A stretch of 64,000 bases of DNA from Klebsiella africana (GTDB lineage: Bacteria; Pseudomonadota; Gammaproteobacteria; Enterobacterales; Enterobacteriaceae): contig NZ_CP084874.1 in the NCBI RefSeq assembly GCF_020526085.1, positions 930,001-994,000 of the forward strand, read 5' to 3'. The position numbers and the translations under genes were made by a program. Of the stretch, positions 40,547-48,929 are shown one piece after another (the stretch's first letter is position 1; the number at the start of each line of letters is the position of its first letter). Under the pieces are notes generated by a model. The model saw nothing but the letters and a program-made list of their open reading frames with translations. It made no database searches and was not told the DNA's origin.

Positions 40547-41695
40547 ATGGCAAACAGAATGATCCTCAACGAAACGGCGTGGTTTGGCCGGGGGGCGATA
40601 AACGCATTAACCGATGAAGCGGTGCGGCGCGGCTATCGCAAAGCATTGATCGTCACCGACAGCACCCTCGTCCGCTGCGGCGTGGCGGCGAAAGTCACCG
40701 ACAAACTGGATGCCGCCGGGCTGGCATGGGATATGTTCAGCGACGTGATCCCTAACCCGACCATTGCCGTGGTCCAGCAGGGGCTGCAGGCCTTTCAGCG
40801 CAGCGGGGCGGATTACCTGATCGCCATCGGCGGCGGTTCGCCGCAGGATACCTGTAAGGCGATCGGTATTATTCAGCGTAACCCCGAATTCGCCGATGTC
40901 CGTAGCCTCGAGGGGCTCTCGCCGACCCGTCAGCCCAGCGTGCCGATCTTCGCGGTGCCGACCACCGCGGGTACCGCGGCGGAGGTGACGATCAACTATG
41001 TCATCACCGATGAAGAACAGCGGCGCAAGTTCGTCTGTGTCGACCCGCATGACATTCCGCAGGTGGCCTTTATCGATGCCGATATGATGGACGCCATGCC
41101 GCCAGCGCTGAAGGCGGCCACCGGCGTGGACGCCCTGACGCATGCTATCGAAGGGTACCTTACTCGCGGCGCCTGGGCTTTGACCGATGCCCTGCACCTC
41201 AAGGCCATCGAGATCATTGCCGGGGCGCTGCGCGGCTCGGTTGCCGGAGACGCCGGCGCGGGGGAAGCTATGGCGCTCGGCCAGTACGTCGCGGGGATGG
41301 GATTTTCCAACGTCGGGCTCGGGCTGGTGCATGGCATGGCGCATCCGCTCGGCGCTTTTTACAATACGCCGCACGGCGTGGCGAATGCCATCCTGCTGCC
41401 GCACGTGATGCGCTTTAATGCTGAGGCGACGGGGGAAAAATATCGCGACATCGCCCAGGCGATGGGCGTCAGGGGGGAAGCGTTAAGCCTGACCGCCGCG
41501 CGCGAGGCGGCAGTGGAGGCGGTCTGCCAGCTAAACCGCGATGTCGGTATACCCGGCCATCTGCGTGAGGTGGGCGTCAGGAAAGAGGATATTCCGGCGC
41601 TGGCCCAGGCGGCGCTGGCGGATATGTGTACCGGCGGCAACCCACGCGAGGCGAGCCTGGCGGATATCGTCGCGTTATATCAGGTGGCCTGGTGA
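40547..41695 (+). CDS. fucO: FucO lactaldehyde reductase / propanediol oxidoreductase
   Basis: 382 residues, iron-dependent group III alcohol dehydrogenase. NAD-binding GGGSPQDTCKAIG, with the metal ligands in THAIEGYL and GMAHPLGAFYNTPHG. Anaerobically it makes L-1,2-propanediol from lactaldehyde, the substrate of the pdu enzymes at the left end of this window. Confidence 0.97.
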   Translation: MANRMILNETAWFGRGAINALTDEAVRRGYRKALIVTDSTLVRCGVAAKVTDKLDAAGLAWDMFSDVIPNPTIAVVQQGLQAFQRSGADYLIAIGGGSPQDTCKAIGIIQRNPEFADVRSLEGLSPTRQPSVPIFAVPTTAGTAAEVTINYVITDEEQRRKFVCVDPHDIPQVAFIDADMMDAMPPALKAATGVDALTHAIEGYLTRGAWALTDALHLKAIEIIAGALRGSVAGDAGAGEAMALGQYVAGMGFSNVGLGLVHGMAHPLGAFYNTPHGVANAILLPHVMRFNAEATGEKYRDIAQAMGVRGEALSLTAAREAAVEAVCQLNRDVGIPGHLREVGVRKEDIPALAQAALADMCTGGNPREASLADIVALYQVAW

Positions 41696-41717
41696 TTGCC
41701 TGGCCCGGGTAAAGCAG

Positions 41718-41755
41718 GCAGTGCCGGAGGCAGTTACCCTGCACCGGCGCACTGC
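41718..41755. terminator. Convergent hairpin between fucO and xni
   Basis: GCAGTG-CCGG / CCGG-(CG)-CACTGC stem with a two-base bulge in the 70-base convergent gap. It lacks a clear T-run. Confidence 0.45.
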
Positions 41756-41765
41756 TTAACGATGG

Positions 41766-42521
41766 TCAGCGCGTCAGCCGCAGCTGCTGCAGATTACCGT
41801 CCAGCTGGAGGTCGGTCTGCAAGCGGGCCACCTCCCGGCAGATGAAGGCCATCTCCTGATGCGCGGCCAGTTTTTTGCGCCACTTTTCCGGAACCTCGGC
41901 CAGGCGGGCGTACAACCCCTCCAGGTCCTGAAACTCGTTCAGCAGCTGGGCGGCGCTTTTGGGACCAATGCCCGCTACGCCCGGCACCTTCGAACTGCTG
42001 ATCCCCGCCAGCCCCCAGTAATCCGCCAGCTGCTCCGGGGTGACGCCGAACTCACTGGCGATGAAGGGCGCGTCCAGCCAGCGTTTCTGAAAGTAGTCGC
42101 GGATGCGGATGGTGGGCGACAGCAGCTGACAGTAGCCTTTGTCGGTGGAGACGATGGTGGCCTGATGGCCCGCCTGGGCCACCTTCACCGCCAGGGTGGC
42201 GGCGAGGTCGTCCGCTTCGCTGCCCGGCGAGGCCCAGCAGCGGATCCCCCGCTGCTCGAAAGCGGCCCGCAGCGCTGGCATCTCGGCGACCAGCGTCTCC
42301 GGCATCGGCGCGCGGCCGGCTTTGTACTCCGGCAGACGCTGGTGGCGCCAGCCGTGGGCGCGATCCTCATCATCAAACACCGCCACCGCGTGGGTGGGCT
42401 GACTGTGGACGATCAGCTGCTCCAGCGCATGCAGGCAGGTATCGACGCAGGGCGAACCCTGCACCGCGTGGATGCGGCGGATCAGATTTAACGCGTCGAC
42501 GATTAACAGATGAACAGCCAC
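41766..42521 (-). CDS. xni: Xni (ExoIX) flap endonuclease-like protein
   Basis: 251 residues from GTG at 42521 ([20 protein letters not shown]), matching the E. coli length and start; a longer upstream reading is unsupported. FEN-like fold with metal-binding acidic residues in [10 protein letters not shown] and the helix-hairpin-helix [24 protein letters not shown] repair nuclease family. Confidence 0.95.
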   Translation of the reverse strand: MAVHLLIVDALNLIRRIHAVQGSPCVDTCLHALEQLIVHSQPTHAVAVFDDEDRAHGWRHQRLPEYKAGRAPMPETLVAEMPALRAAFEQRGIRCWASPGSEADDLAATLAVKVAQAGHQATIVSTDKGYCQLLSPTIRIRDYFQKRWLDAPFIASEFGVTPEQLADYWGLAGISSSKVPGVAGIGPKSAAQLLNEFQDLEGLYARLAEVPEKWRKKLAAHQEMAFICREVARLQTDLQLDGNLQQLRLTR

Positions 42522-42617
42522 AGATACCCCCTTATTCTTAGCGCCTTTAGGGTAACATCGCCATCGGATCGAGGCTATCTGCGCCTGAACAATCAGGAAG
42601 ATAACGCGCAAATTTCG

Positions 42618-44561
42618 CTAACTGACCGCCATCAGCGGGCTGATGACGCCCGGCGCAGGTTCGCCGTACCACACCGCTTCGCGCACCGGGACCGGTTTGG
42701 CGATAAGCCCGAGGGCGTAAAAGCGATCGGCAATGGTCTGCTGGGCGCGGATCACCGACAGATCCATCGGCCTTGGGCGATGACTGCGGCGGGCGAGGGC
42801 GATGCGCAGCGAGCGGGCGTCAATCCCCAGCTCTGCCGAGAGTAAGCGGGCCGCTTCGCCGCGATGCGAGTCGATAAAATGCCCGGTGTGGGTCAGCTCT
42901 GTCAGCAGGCGGCGCATGATATCGCCATGCTGAGCGAGATAGTCCCGTCGCGAAAGATAAAACTGATGGTTGTTGACCCGGCCTTCGCCGCTGGCGACCA
43001 CCCGCAGCTCGCCAGTGTGTTCGGCGTCGCTGAGCAGCGGATCCCACATCATCCAGGCGTCAACCGCCAGATAGTCGCTGGCGGTCAGCGGGTATTTCGG
43101 CGGGGTATAGACCACCCGCACGTCGTTCAGCCCCAGACCGGCGTCCTCGAGGATCTGCAGCAGCAGCCAGTGGACATTCGACCCTTTATTGAGGGCGATG
43201 CGTTTTCCGCGCAGATCGCTGAGCTGGCGGATGTCGCTCTCCTGCGGGACGACCATCGCCACGCTGCGCGGCGCCGGCGGCTCCCATGCGACGTACATCA
43301 GTTCGCTGTTGCTGGCCTGGGCGAACACCGGCGGCGCTTCCCCGGTGGTGCCAAAGTCGATTTCGTTGCAGGCGAGGGCGTGGAGAAGCTGCGGTCCGGC
43401 AGGAAACTCACTCCATAGCACGTTGACGCCGAGGCTGGCGAAGGCGGTTTCCAGACTCTGGCGGGCTTTCAGGATCCCGAGGCTGCCGAAGCGCTGGTAG
43501 CCAATGCGCAGTTCGCGATCGGCCCCGGTCGCGCTGGCGAACGCCCGCGGCGGCGCGGGCGGGCGGCGACGGCTTTTGATCAGCCCGAGATTAGCGAGCT
43601 GGGTACGCAAGGTGTGCCGACTGATCCCCAACAGCGCGGCCGCCTGGCTCTGGTTATCGTCGCAATGCGCCATGGCGTGGCGAATCAGGGCGCTGGTCAC
43701 TCGCTGCCACAGCGGCTCGCCGGGAAGCGCCAGCTGGTGGCGAATAAAGTCGTCCAGTTCATGATCGCTTGCTGGCGCCGGGGCGTCGTTGAGCGTCGCC
43801 AGGCGCAGCTGGGCGGGGCTAATCTCCTCCTCTTTACTGAGCAGCACCGCGTTGTGCAGGGTGTTTTCCAGCTCGCGAATATTGCCCGGCCACGAATAGT
43901 CCATCAGCCGGGCCAGTGATTCCGGCGCCAGACGCAGGGTTGGCCGCCCGAGGCGCCGGGCGTAGAGCGATAAAAAGTGGTGCGCCAGCAACGGGATATC
44001 CTGCCGACGCTGGCGCAGGGGCGGCAGCGGCACCACCGCGATATTCAGCCGATAGTAAAGATCCTCGCGAAAGCGGCGCTCGCGGATCGCCTGGGCCAGG
44101 TCGACGTGGGTGGCGGCAATCACCCGGACGTTGACTTTGATGGCCTTGCGCGAGCCGACGCGGGTAATCTCACGTTCCTGCAGCACCCGCAGCAGTTTGA
44201 CCTGCAGCGGCAGGCTTAATTCGCCGATCTCGTCCAGCAGCAGCGTCCCCCCTTCCGCGGCTTCAAACCAGCCGGGTTGTCCCTGCTGCGCGCCGGTGAA
44301 GGCGCCTTTCTCATGGCCGAACAGTTCGGCTTCGGCAAGGCTCTCGGTTAGCGCGCCGCAGTTGACCGCCAGAAACGGCTGCTGGCGGCGGGCGCTGTGG
44401 TGATGGAGATAGCGGGCCACCACCTCCTTACCGGTGCCGGTTTCGCCCACGATCAGCACGGTAGCCTCCGTCGGCGCGAGCTTGTCCAGCAGGCTCTGGA
44501 AAGCCTTCGACGCCGGGTCGATCAGCGCGGGAGCGGTGGAAGGGGATTCTGGGTTCAGCAT
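42618..44561 (-). CDS. Sigma54 enhancer-binding protein fused to an SsuA-like binding domain
   Basis: 647 residues. AAA+ sigma54-activator domain begins almost at the N-terminus: Walker A GETGTGKE (39-46), the sigma54-contact loop GAFTGA (86-91), Walker B GGTLLLDEI (104-112), and SWPGNIRELENTL near 223-235. A Fis-type helix-turn-helix follows (about 303-322, NQSQAAALLGISRHTLRTQL). After a Pro/Arg linker (329-349) comes a complete SsuA/TauA-type periplasmic-binding-protein fold (350-640) with EFPAGPQ, DLRGKRIALNKGSN and AWMMWDP, but no signal peptide, so it is cytoplasmic. There is no N-terminal receiver, GAF or PAS domain; I infer the C-terminal domain senses a sulfonate-like ligand and controls the divergent operon at 44833. 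Confidence 0.9.
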   Translation of the reverse strand: MLNPESPSTAPALIDPASKAFQSLLDKLAPTEATVLIVGETGTGKEVVARYLHHHSARRQQPFLAVNCGALTESLAEAELFGHEKGAFTGAQQGQPGWFEAAEGGTLLLDEIGELSLPLQVKLLRVLQEREITRVGSRKAIKVNVRVIAATHVDLAQAIRERRFREDLYYRLNIAVVPLPPLRQRRQDIPLLAHHFLSLYARRLGRPTLRLAPESLARLMDYSWPGNIRELENTLHNAVLLSKEEEISPAQLRLATLNDAPAPASDHELDDFIRHQLALPGEPLWQRVTSALIRHAMAHCDDNQSQAAALLGISRHTLRTQLANLGLIKSRRRPPAPPRAFASATGADRELRIGYQRFGSLGILKARQSLETAFASLGVNVLWSEFPAGPQLLHALACNEIDFGTTGEAPPVFAQASNSELMYVAWEPPAPRSVAMVVPQESDIRQLSDLRGKRIALNKGSNVHWLLLQILEDAGLGLNDVRVVYTPPKYPLTASDYLAVDAWMMWDPLLSDAEHTGELRVVASGEGRVNNHQFYLSRRDYLAQHGDIMRRLLTELTHTGHFIDSHRGEAARLLSAELGIDARSLRIALARRSHRPRPMDLSVIRAQQTIADRFYALGLIAKPVPVREAVWYGEPAPGVISPLMAVS

Positions 44562-44634
44562 AGCGGGCCTCCGGTCGTTGACGCCTTGAACTTATCCTGC
44601 GGCGGCGGCAGAAACCAGAGGGGGAAGGCCCGCG

Positions 44635-44686
44635 GCTGTTGCAAATGCGCCAGCGGATGCGCGGCGGCTGCGTAATTTGCAACAGC
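44635..44686. promoter_or_regulatory. Candidate enhancer (UAS) for the sigma54 activator
   Basis: Two perfect 12-bp inverted arms, GCTGTTGCAAAT (44635-44646) and ATTTGCAACAGC (44675-44686), centred 40 bp apart (about four helical turns). They lie about 88-140 bp upstream of the predicted sigma54 start site of the 44833 operon and 75-125 bp from the regulator's own ATG. Spacing and position are typical of enhancer sites; assignment to this regulator is inference. Confidence 0.65.
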
Positions 44687-44747
44687 GTGGCGCAATAGGG
44701 ATATTTCCAGTGCCTTGATTTTAAATGGTTAATTTTTTATTCACCAT

Positions 44748-44764
44748 TGGCATGATTATCGCTA
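44748..44764 (+). promoter_or_regulatory. Sigma54 (-24/-12) promoter of the organosulfur operon
   Basis: TGGCATGATTATCGCTA: GG at 44749-44750 and GC at 44761-44762, exactly 12 bases apart, close to the consensus TGGCAC-N5-TTGC. Transcription should start near 44774, about 60 bases upstream of the first gene. The divergent gene encodes a GAFTGA activator, which supports the assignment. Confidence 0.8.
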
Positions 44765-44770
44765 ACACCC

Positions 44771-44820
44771 ATATAACCAAATTAAAACATCTCTTCGATA
44801 AATATCGGATATGGTTATAT
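44771..44820. repeat. Nested inverted repeat around the predicted transcription start
   Basis: Arms ATATAACCA (44771-44779) and TGGTTATAT (44812-44820) are a perfect 9-bp inverted repeat, with a second inner CGATA / TATCG (about 44795-44806). It ends just before the AGGAAA ribosome-binding site. It could bind a second regulator (a LysR type such as Cbl or CysB is one idea) or fold in the leader RNA. Confidence 0.6.
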
Positions 44821-44832
44821 AGGAAATAGATA

Positions 44833-46005
44833 ATGACGCAGCAAGCTCCCGACAAGATCAATGTCTTCTGGTTCTTACCTACCCATGGCGATGGCCGCTA
44901 TCTGGGCACCACCGAGGGTGGACGCCCGGTCGATTTACCTTATCTGCAACAGGTGGCGCTGGCGGCCGACAGTCTGGGCTATTACGGCGTGCTGATCCCC
45001 ACCGGTAAAAGCTGTGAGGATTCGTGGCTGGTGGCCTCGGCGCTAGCGCCGTTGACCCGTCGTCTACGCTATCTGGTGGCGGTCAGACCGGGCCTGCAGC
45101 CGCCGACGCTGGCGGCGCGGATGGCGGCCACCCTCGACCGTTTATCGGAAGGTCGGCTGCTGATCAACGTCGTCACCGGCGGCGACCCGGTGGAAAACAA
45201 AGGTGATGGCATCTTTCTCAGCCACAGCGAACGCTACCAGGTGACTCGCGAATTTCTCGATGTTTACTCCCGCCTGCTGCGCGGGGAGAAAGTGGACTAT
45301 CACGGCGAGCATATTCATGTCGAGGGGGCGGAAGTGCTGTTTCCGCCGGTTCAGGAAAATGGCCCGCCGCTGTACTTCGGCGGCTCTTCTGAGGCGGCTA
45401 TCGATGTGGCGGCCGAACAGATCGACAGTTATCTGACGTGGGGCGAACCGCCGGAACTGGTGGCGGAGAAGCTGGCGGTTGTGCGTGAGCGCGCCGCGGC
45501 CCGCGGACGCACCCTGGAGTACGGCATTCGTCTGCACGTCATTGTGCGCGAAACGGAAGAAGAGGCATGGGCCGCCGCCGACCGGCTGATTGCCCATCTT
45601 GACGACGACACCATCGCTCAGGCGCAAAAGATCTTCGCCCGCATGGACTCGGCTGGCCAGGCGCGGATGAGCGCCCTTCATCAGGGGTCGCGCGACAATC
45701 TGCGCATTGCCCCTAATCTGTGGGCCGGCGTCGGGCTGGTGCGCGGCGGCGCGGGAACCGCGCTGGTGGGTAATCCGCAGCAGGTGGCGGAACGTATCCG
45801 CGAATATCAGGCGCTCGGCATCAGCAACTTTATCTTCTCCGGCTACCCGCATCTGGAAGAAGCGCACCGCTTTGCCGAGCTGGTGATGCCTCTGCTGCCG
45901 CTGGAAAACGCGGCCTCGTCGAAGGCGCGCAGCGTGAACACCGGTCCGTTTGGCGAAACCATCGGCGGTGATAAGCGCCCGGTGCGCCAGGTCAGCGCCA
46001 GCTGA
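44833..46005 (+). CDS. SsuD-like FMNH2-dependent alkanesulfonate monooxygenase
   Basis: 390 residues, bacterial luciferase-like family, very close to E. coli SsuD in sequence and length. It has the N-terminal [17 protein letters not shown], the active-site Cys in [10 protein letters not shown] (about residue 60), the RLHVIVRET segment with the catalytic Arg and His, and [18 protein letters not shown]. SsuD cleaves C-S bonds of alkanesulfonates to aldehyde and sulfite. Only one Cys and about five Met. First gene behind the sigma54 promoter. SfnG-type sulfone monooxygenase is an alternative. No flavin reductase (SsuE) is in the window. Confidence 0.85.
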   Translation: MTQQAPDKINVFWFLPTHGDGRYLGTTEGGRPVDLPYLQQVALAADSLGYYGVLIPTGKSCEDSWLVASALAPLTRRLRYLVAVRPGLQPPTLAARMAATLDRLSEGRLLINVVTGGDPVENKGDGIFLSHSERYQVTREFLDVYSRLLRGEKVDYHGEHIHVEGAEVLFPPVQENGPPLYFGGSSEAAIDVAAEQIDSYLTWGEPPELVAEKLAVVRERAAARGRTLEYGIRLHVIVRETEEEAWAAADRLIAHLDDDTIAQAQKIFARMDSAGQARMSALHQGSRDNLRIAPNLWAGVGLVRGGAGTALVGNPQQVAERIREYQALGISNFIFSGYPHLEEAHRFAELVMPLLPLENAASSKARSVNTGPFGETIGGDKRPVRQVSAS

Positions 46006-46051
46006 TGGCCCGGAGCGCGACCATGAGACAGCATACCGGAGGAGGGCAGCG

Positions 46052-47449
46052 ATGAGTGCAGAACCGCATATCGTGATTATCGGCGGCGGCTTCAGCGGCG
46101 CGGCGGTGGCGATTGAGCTGCTGCGCCTGGCACCGAACGGGGTGCGCGTGACGCTGCTCGAGCCGCGCCAGTTCCCCGGGGCCGGGGTGGCCTACTCCAC
46201 CGCGGAGCCGACGCACCGGATTAACGTCCCGGCCGCTCGCATGCAGCTGACCGGCGACGAAGAGGGCGCCTTCGATCGCTGGTACCGCCATCAACCGGCT
46301 TTTGCCGCTGATGCCCAGGCCCTGCGCCCGGACGGGTCCGTCTATCCTCAGCGCGGCCAGTTTGGTCGCTATGTGGCACAACGTTTTGCCGATGCCGCGG
46401 CGTCCAGCGGCGGACGGCTGCGCCACCTGCGCGATCGGGCGCTCGCTTTTCATCAGGGGACGGTCACCACCGAGGGCGGACTACAGCTTAAGGCCGACCT
46501 GCTGGTGCTGGCGATCAGCCATCCACCGCCTTCGCTGCCGGCGCAGGCCGAAGCCTGGCGTCATCATCCGGCGCTGATTGCCAACCCGTGGCAGCCCGGC
46601 GCGCTCGACGCCATCGCCCCGCACGCGCGGGTGGCGGTGATGGGCACCGGATTAACCATGGCCGATACGGTGGCGACGCTGGACCGACTGGGCCACCGCG
46701 GCAGTATCGTCGCCTTTTCTCGCCATGGCCTGCTGTCGCGCGGCAACCTTAGCGGTGCGGGGGTAACCTGGCCGGGCGACTATCAGCAGGGCAGCCTGCG
46801 TCAGCGCCTGCGCCAGATCCGCCTCGATGTGGCGTATGCGGCGCAGCAGGGCCTGAGCTGGCAGGTGGTGCTGGATGCGGTTCGTCAGCAGGGGCAGCGG
46901 ATCTGGCAGGCGCTCAGCGTCGCCGATCGCCAGCGTTTTCTGCGCCATCTGCGCCATTACTGGGATGTCCACCGCTACCGCGTGGCGCCGCAGGTCGCCG
47001 AGGTGTTGGAGGCGCGCCAGCGCACGGGCAGTCTGCAGGTGCAGGCGGCCAGGCTACTGTCGATAAGCGGTGAAGGCGAAACGCTGCGTCTGACGCTGGC
47101 GCGGCGCGGCGGCGGCGTGCAGACGCTGAGCGTCGATCACCTGATCCTGACCACCGGACCCGCACACCGCGCCCTGACCGACAGCCAGCCATTTTTACAG
47201 GACCTCGCCCGCCGCGGCCTGATTCGCGCCGATGCCCTCGGCATGGGTCTGGAGGTGGACAGCCGTTCCCGGGCAGTGGCTGAGCCGCACGTTGAGGCAC
47301 TGCCGGTGCTGGTGGCCGGTCCGGCCGCCCGTGGGCGTTTTGGCGAACTGATGGGCCTGCCGCAGGTAGCCGACCATGCCGCTGACGTGGCGGCGCAAGC
47401 ATTACTCACGCTCGGGATCCCGCAGGACTCCCGATGTCCAGCGTACTGA
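46052..47449 (+). CDS. FAD/NAD(P)-binding protein of the organosulfur operon
   Basis: 465 residues from ATG at 46052, after GGAGGG; a longer frame overlapping the upstream gene is unlikely. N-terminal dinucleotide fold HIVIIGGGFSGAAVAIELL (Gly at 11-13 and 16) and a second nucleotide loop VAVMGTGLTMADTVATL near residue 195. It resembles the NAD_binding_9 / YdhS-like FAD proteins. Substrate unknown; being between two flavin monooxygenases it may supply reduced flavin or oxidise a thio-intermediate, which is a guess. Only one Cys. Confidence 0.75.
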   Translation: MSAEPHIVIIGGGFSGAAVAIELLRLAPNGVRVTLLEPRQFPGAGVAYSTAEPTHRINVPAARMQLTGDEEGAFDRWYRHQPAFAADAQALRPDGSVYPQRGQFGRYVAQRFADAAASSGGRLRHLRDRALAFHQGTVTTEGGLQLKADLLVLAISHPPPSLPAQAEAWRHHPALIANPWQPGALDAIAPHARVAVMGTGLTMADTVATLDRLGHRGSIVAFSRHGLLSRGNLSGAGVTWPGDYQQGSLRQRLRQIRLDVAYAAQQGLSWQVVLDAVRQQGQRIWQALSVADRQRFLRHLRHYWDVHRYRVAPQVAEVLEARQRTGSLQVQAARLLSISGEGETLRLTLARRGGGVQTLSVDHLILTTGPAHRALTDSQPFLQDLARRGLIRADALGMGLEVDSRSRAVAEPHVEALPVLVAGPAARGRFGELMGLPQVADHAADVAAQALLTLGIPQDSRCPAY

Positions 47450-47522
47450 ATACCTCCCTTTATTTTCCCTGATTCATTTTGCCGCGTGCGCCCCGGCGAC
47501 GGGCCGCGCTATGGAGATTGCT

Positions 47523-48929
47523 ATGTCATCACAACGTGAAATTCGTCTTAACGCTTTCGATATGAACTGCGTCGGCCATCAGTCGCCGGGCCTGTGGGCG
47601 CATCCCCGGGATCGCTCCTGGCAGTATAAAGATCTGGAGTACTGGGTGGATCTGGCGCGACTGCTGGAGCGCGGCAAGTTCGACGGGCTGTTTATCGCCG
47701 ACGTGCTGGGGATCTATGACGTACTGAACGGCAGCGGCGATGCGGCGATCCGCCAGGCGACGCAGGTCCCGGTTAACGATCCGCTGGCCCTGATCACCCC
47801 GATGGCGCTGGTGACGGAGCATCTCGGCTTCGGCCTGACCGCCTCGCTGTCGTTTGAGCATCCTTACCCCTTCGCTCGTCGTCTGTCGACGCTCGATCAT
47901 CTGACCAAAGGGCGGGTGGGCTGGAATATCGTCACCTCCTATCTGGAGAGCGGGGCGCGCAATATCGGCCAGCAGACCCAGACCGACCATGACACCCGCT
48001 ATGACTATGCCGATGAGTATTTGCAGGTGATCTACAAACTGCTGGAGGGAAGCTGGGAGGACGGGGCGGTGCTGCGCGACAGAGAGCGGAAGATCTTCAG
48101 CGATCCGCGAAAAATCCATCCCATTAACCATCAGGGACAGTTCTTTTCCGTGCCGGGGATCCACCTCTGCGAGCCATCCCCGCAGCGCACGCCGGTGCTG
48201 TATCAGGCAGGGGCGTCCAGTCGCGGCAAACAGTTCGCCGCCGGCCATGCCGAATGCGTCTTCGTCGCTGTGCCGTCGAAGGTGCTGCTGAAGAAGACGG
48301 TGGCGGATATTCGCCGCCGGGCGGCTGAGGCGGGGCGCGATCCGCACAGCATCCTGATCTTCAACCTGCAGACGGTGATCGTCGGCGACACCGACCGCGA
48401 GGCGCAGGCGAAGTGGCAGGAATATAAGCAGTACGTCAGCTATGAAGGCGCGCTGGCGCTGCTCTCCGGCTGGACGGGGATCGATTTCGGCCAGTATCAG
48501 CCGGATCAGGTGCTGAAGTATCTGCACACCAACGCCATTCAGTCGGCGGTGGAGGCCTTTTCCACTGCGGACCCAAACCGGCAGTGGACGGTGCAGGCCC
48601 TGGCCGATTGGGCGGGGATCGGCGGCTTCGGTCCGCTGGTGGTCGGCAGCGCGCAAACCGTGGCGGACGAACTGCAGTCCTGGGTCGAAGAGACGGACGT
48701 CGATGGCTTTAACCTCGCCTATGCCGTCACTCACGAAACCTTCCGCGACGTCGTCGAGCTGCTGGTGCCTGAGCTGCAAAAGCGCGGCGTCTTTAAGCAG
48801 GAGTACCGCGAGGGGACCCTGCGCGAAAAACTGTTCGGCGCCGGCCCGCGTCTGGCCGCGCCTCACCCGGGCGCCAGCTACCGCCGCGATGCGCGCACGG
48901 CGGCATCGGTAGAGGAGAAGGTGACATGA
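47523..48929 (+). CDS. NtaA/SnaA/DszA-family flavin-dependent monooxygenase
   Basis: 468 residues from ATG at 47523, six bases after GGAG; an ATG at 47511 in the same frame has no ribosome-binding site. Luciferase-like NtaA/DszA family with LNAFDMNCVGHQSPGLW, TLDHLTKGRVGWNIVTSY and LYQAGASSRGKQFAA. The family uses FMNH2 from a separate reductase to attack nitrilotriacetate, dibenzothiophene sulfone, S-substituted cysteines (YxeK) and similar compounds. Here I infer a sulfur compound. The stop overlaps the ABC ATPase start. Confidence 0.85.
   Translation: MSSQREIRLNAFDMNCVGHQSPGLWAHPRDRSWQYKDLEYWVDLARLLERGKFDGLFIADVLGIYDVLNGSGDAAIRQATQVPVNDPLALITPMALVTEHLGFGLTASLSFEHPYPFARRLSTLDHLTKGRVGWNIVTSYLESGARNIGQQTQTDHDTRYDYADEYLQVIYKLLEGSWEDGAVLRDRERKIFSDPRKIHPINHQGQFFSVPGIHLCEPSPQRTPVLYQAGASSRGKQFAAGHAECVFVAVPSKVLLKKTVADIRRRAAEAGRDPHSILIFNLQTVIVGDTDREAQAKWQEYKQYVSYEGALALLSGWTGIDFGQYQPDQVLKYLHTNAIQSAVEAFSTADPNRQWTVQALADWAGIGGFGPLVVGSAQTVADELQSWVEETDVDGFNLAYAVTHETFRDVVELLVPELQKRGVFKQEYREGTLREKLFGAGPRLAAPHPGASYRRDARTAASVEEKVT

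Noticed and set aside
47529..48866. 445-codon minus-strand frame opposite the NtaA-like gene
   Set aside because: The plus strand encodes a clear NtaA/DszA-family protein coupled to its neighbours; the minus frame resembles nothing.
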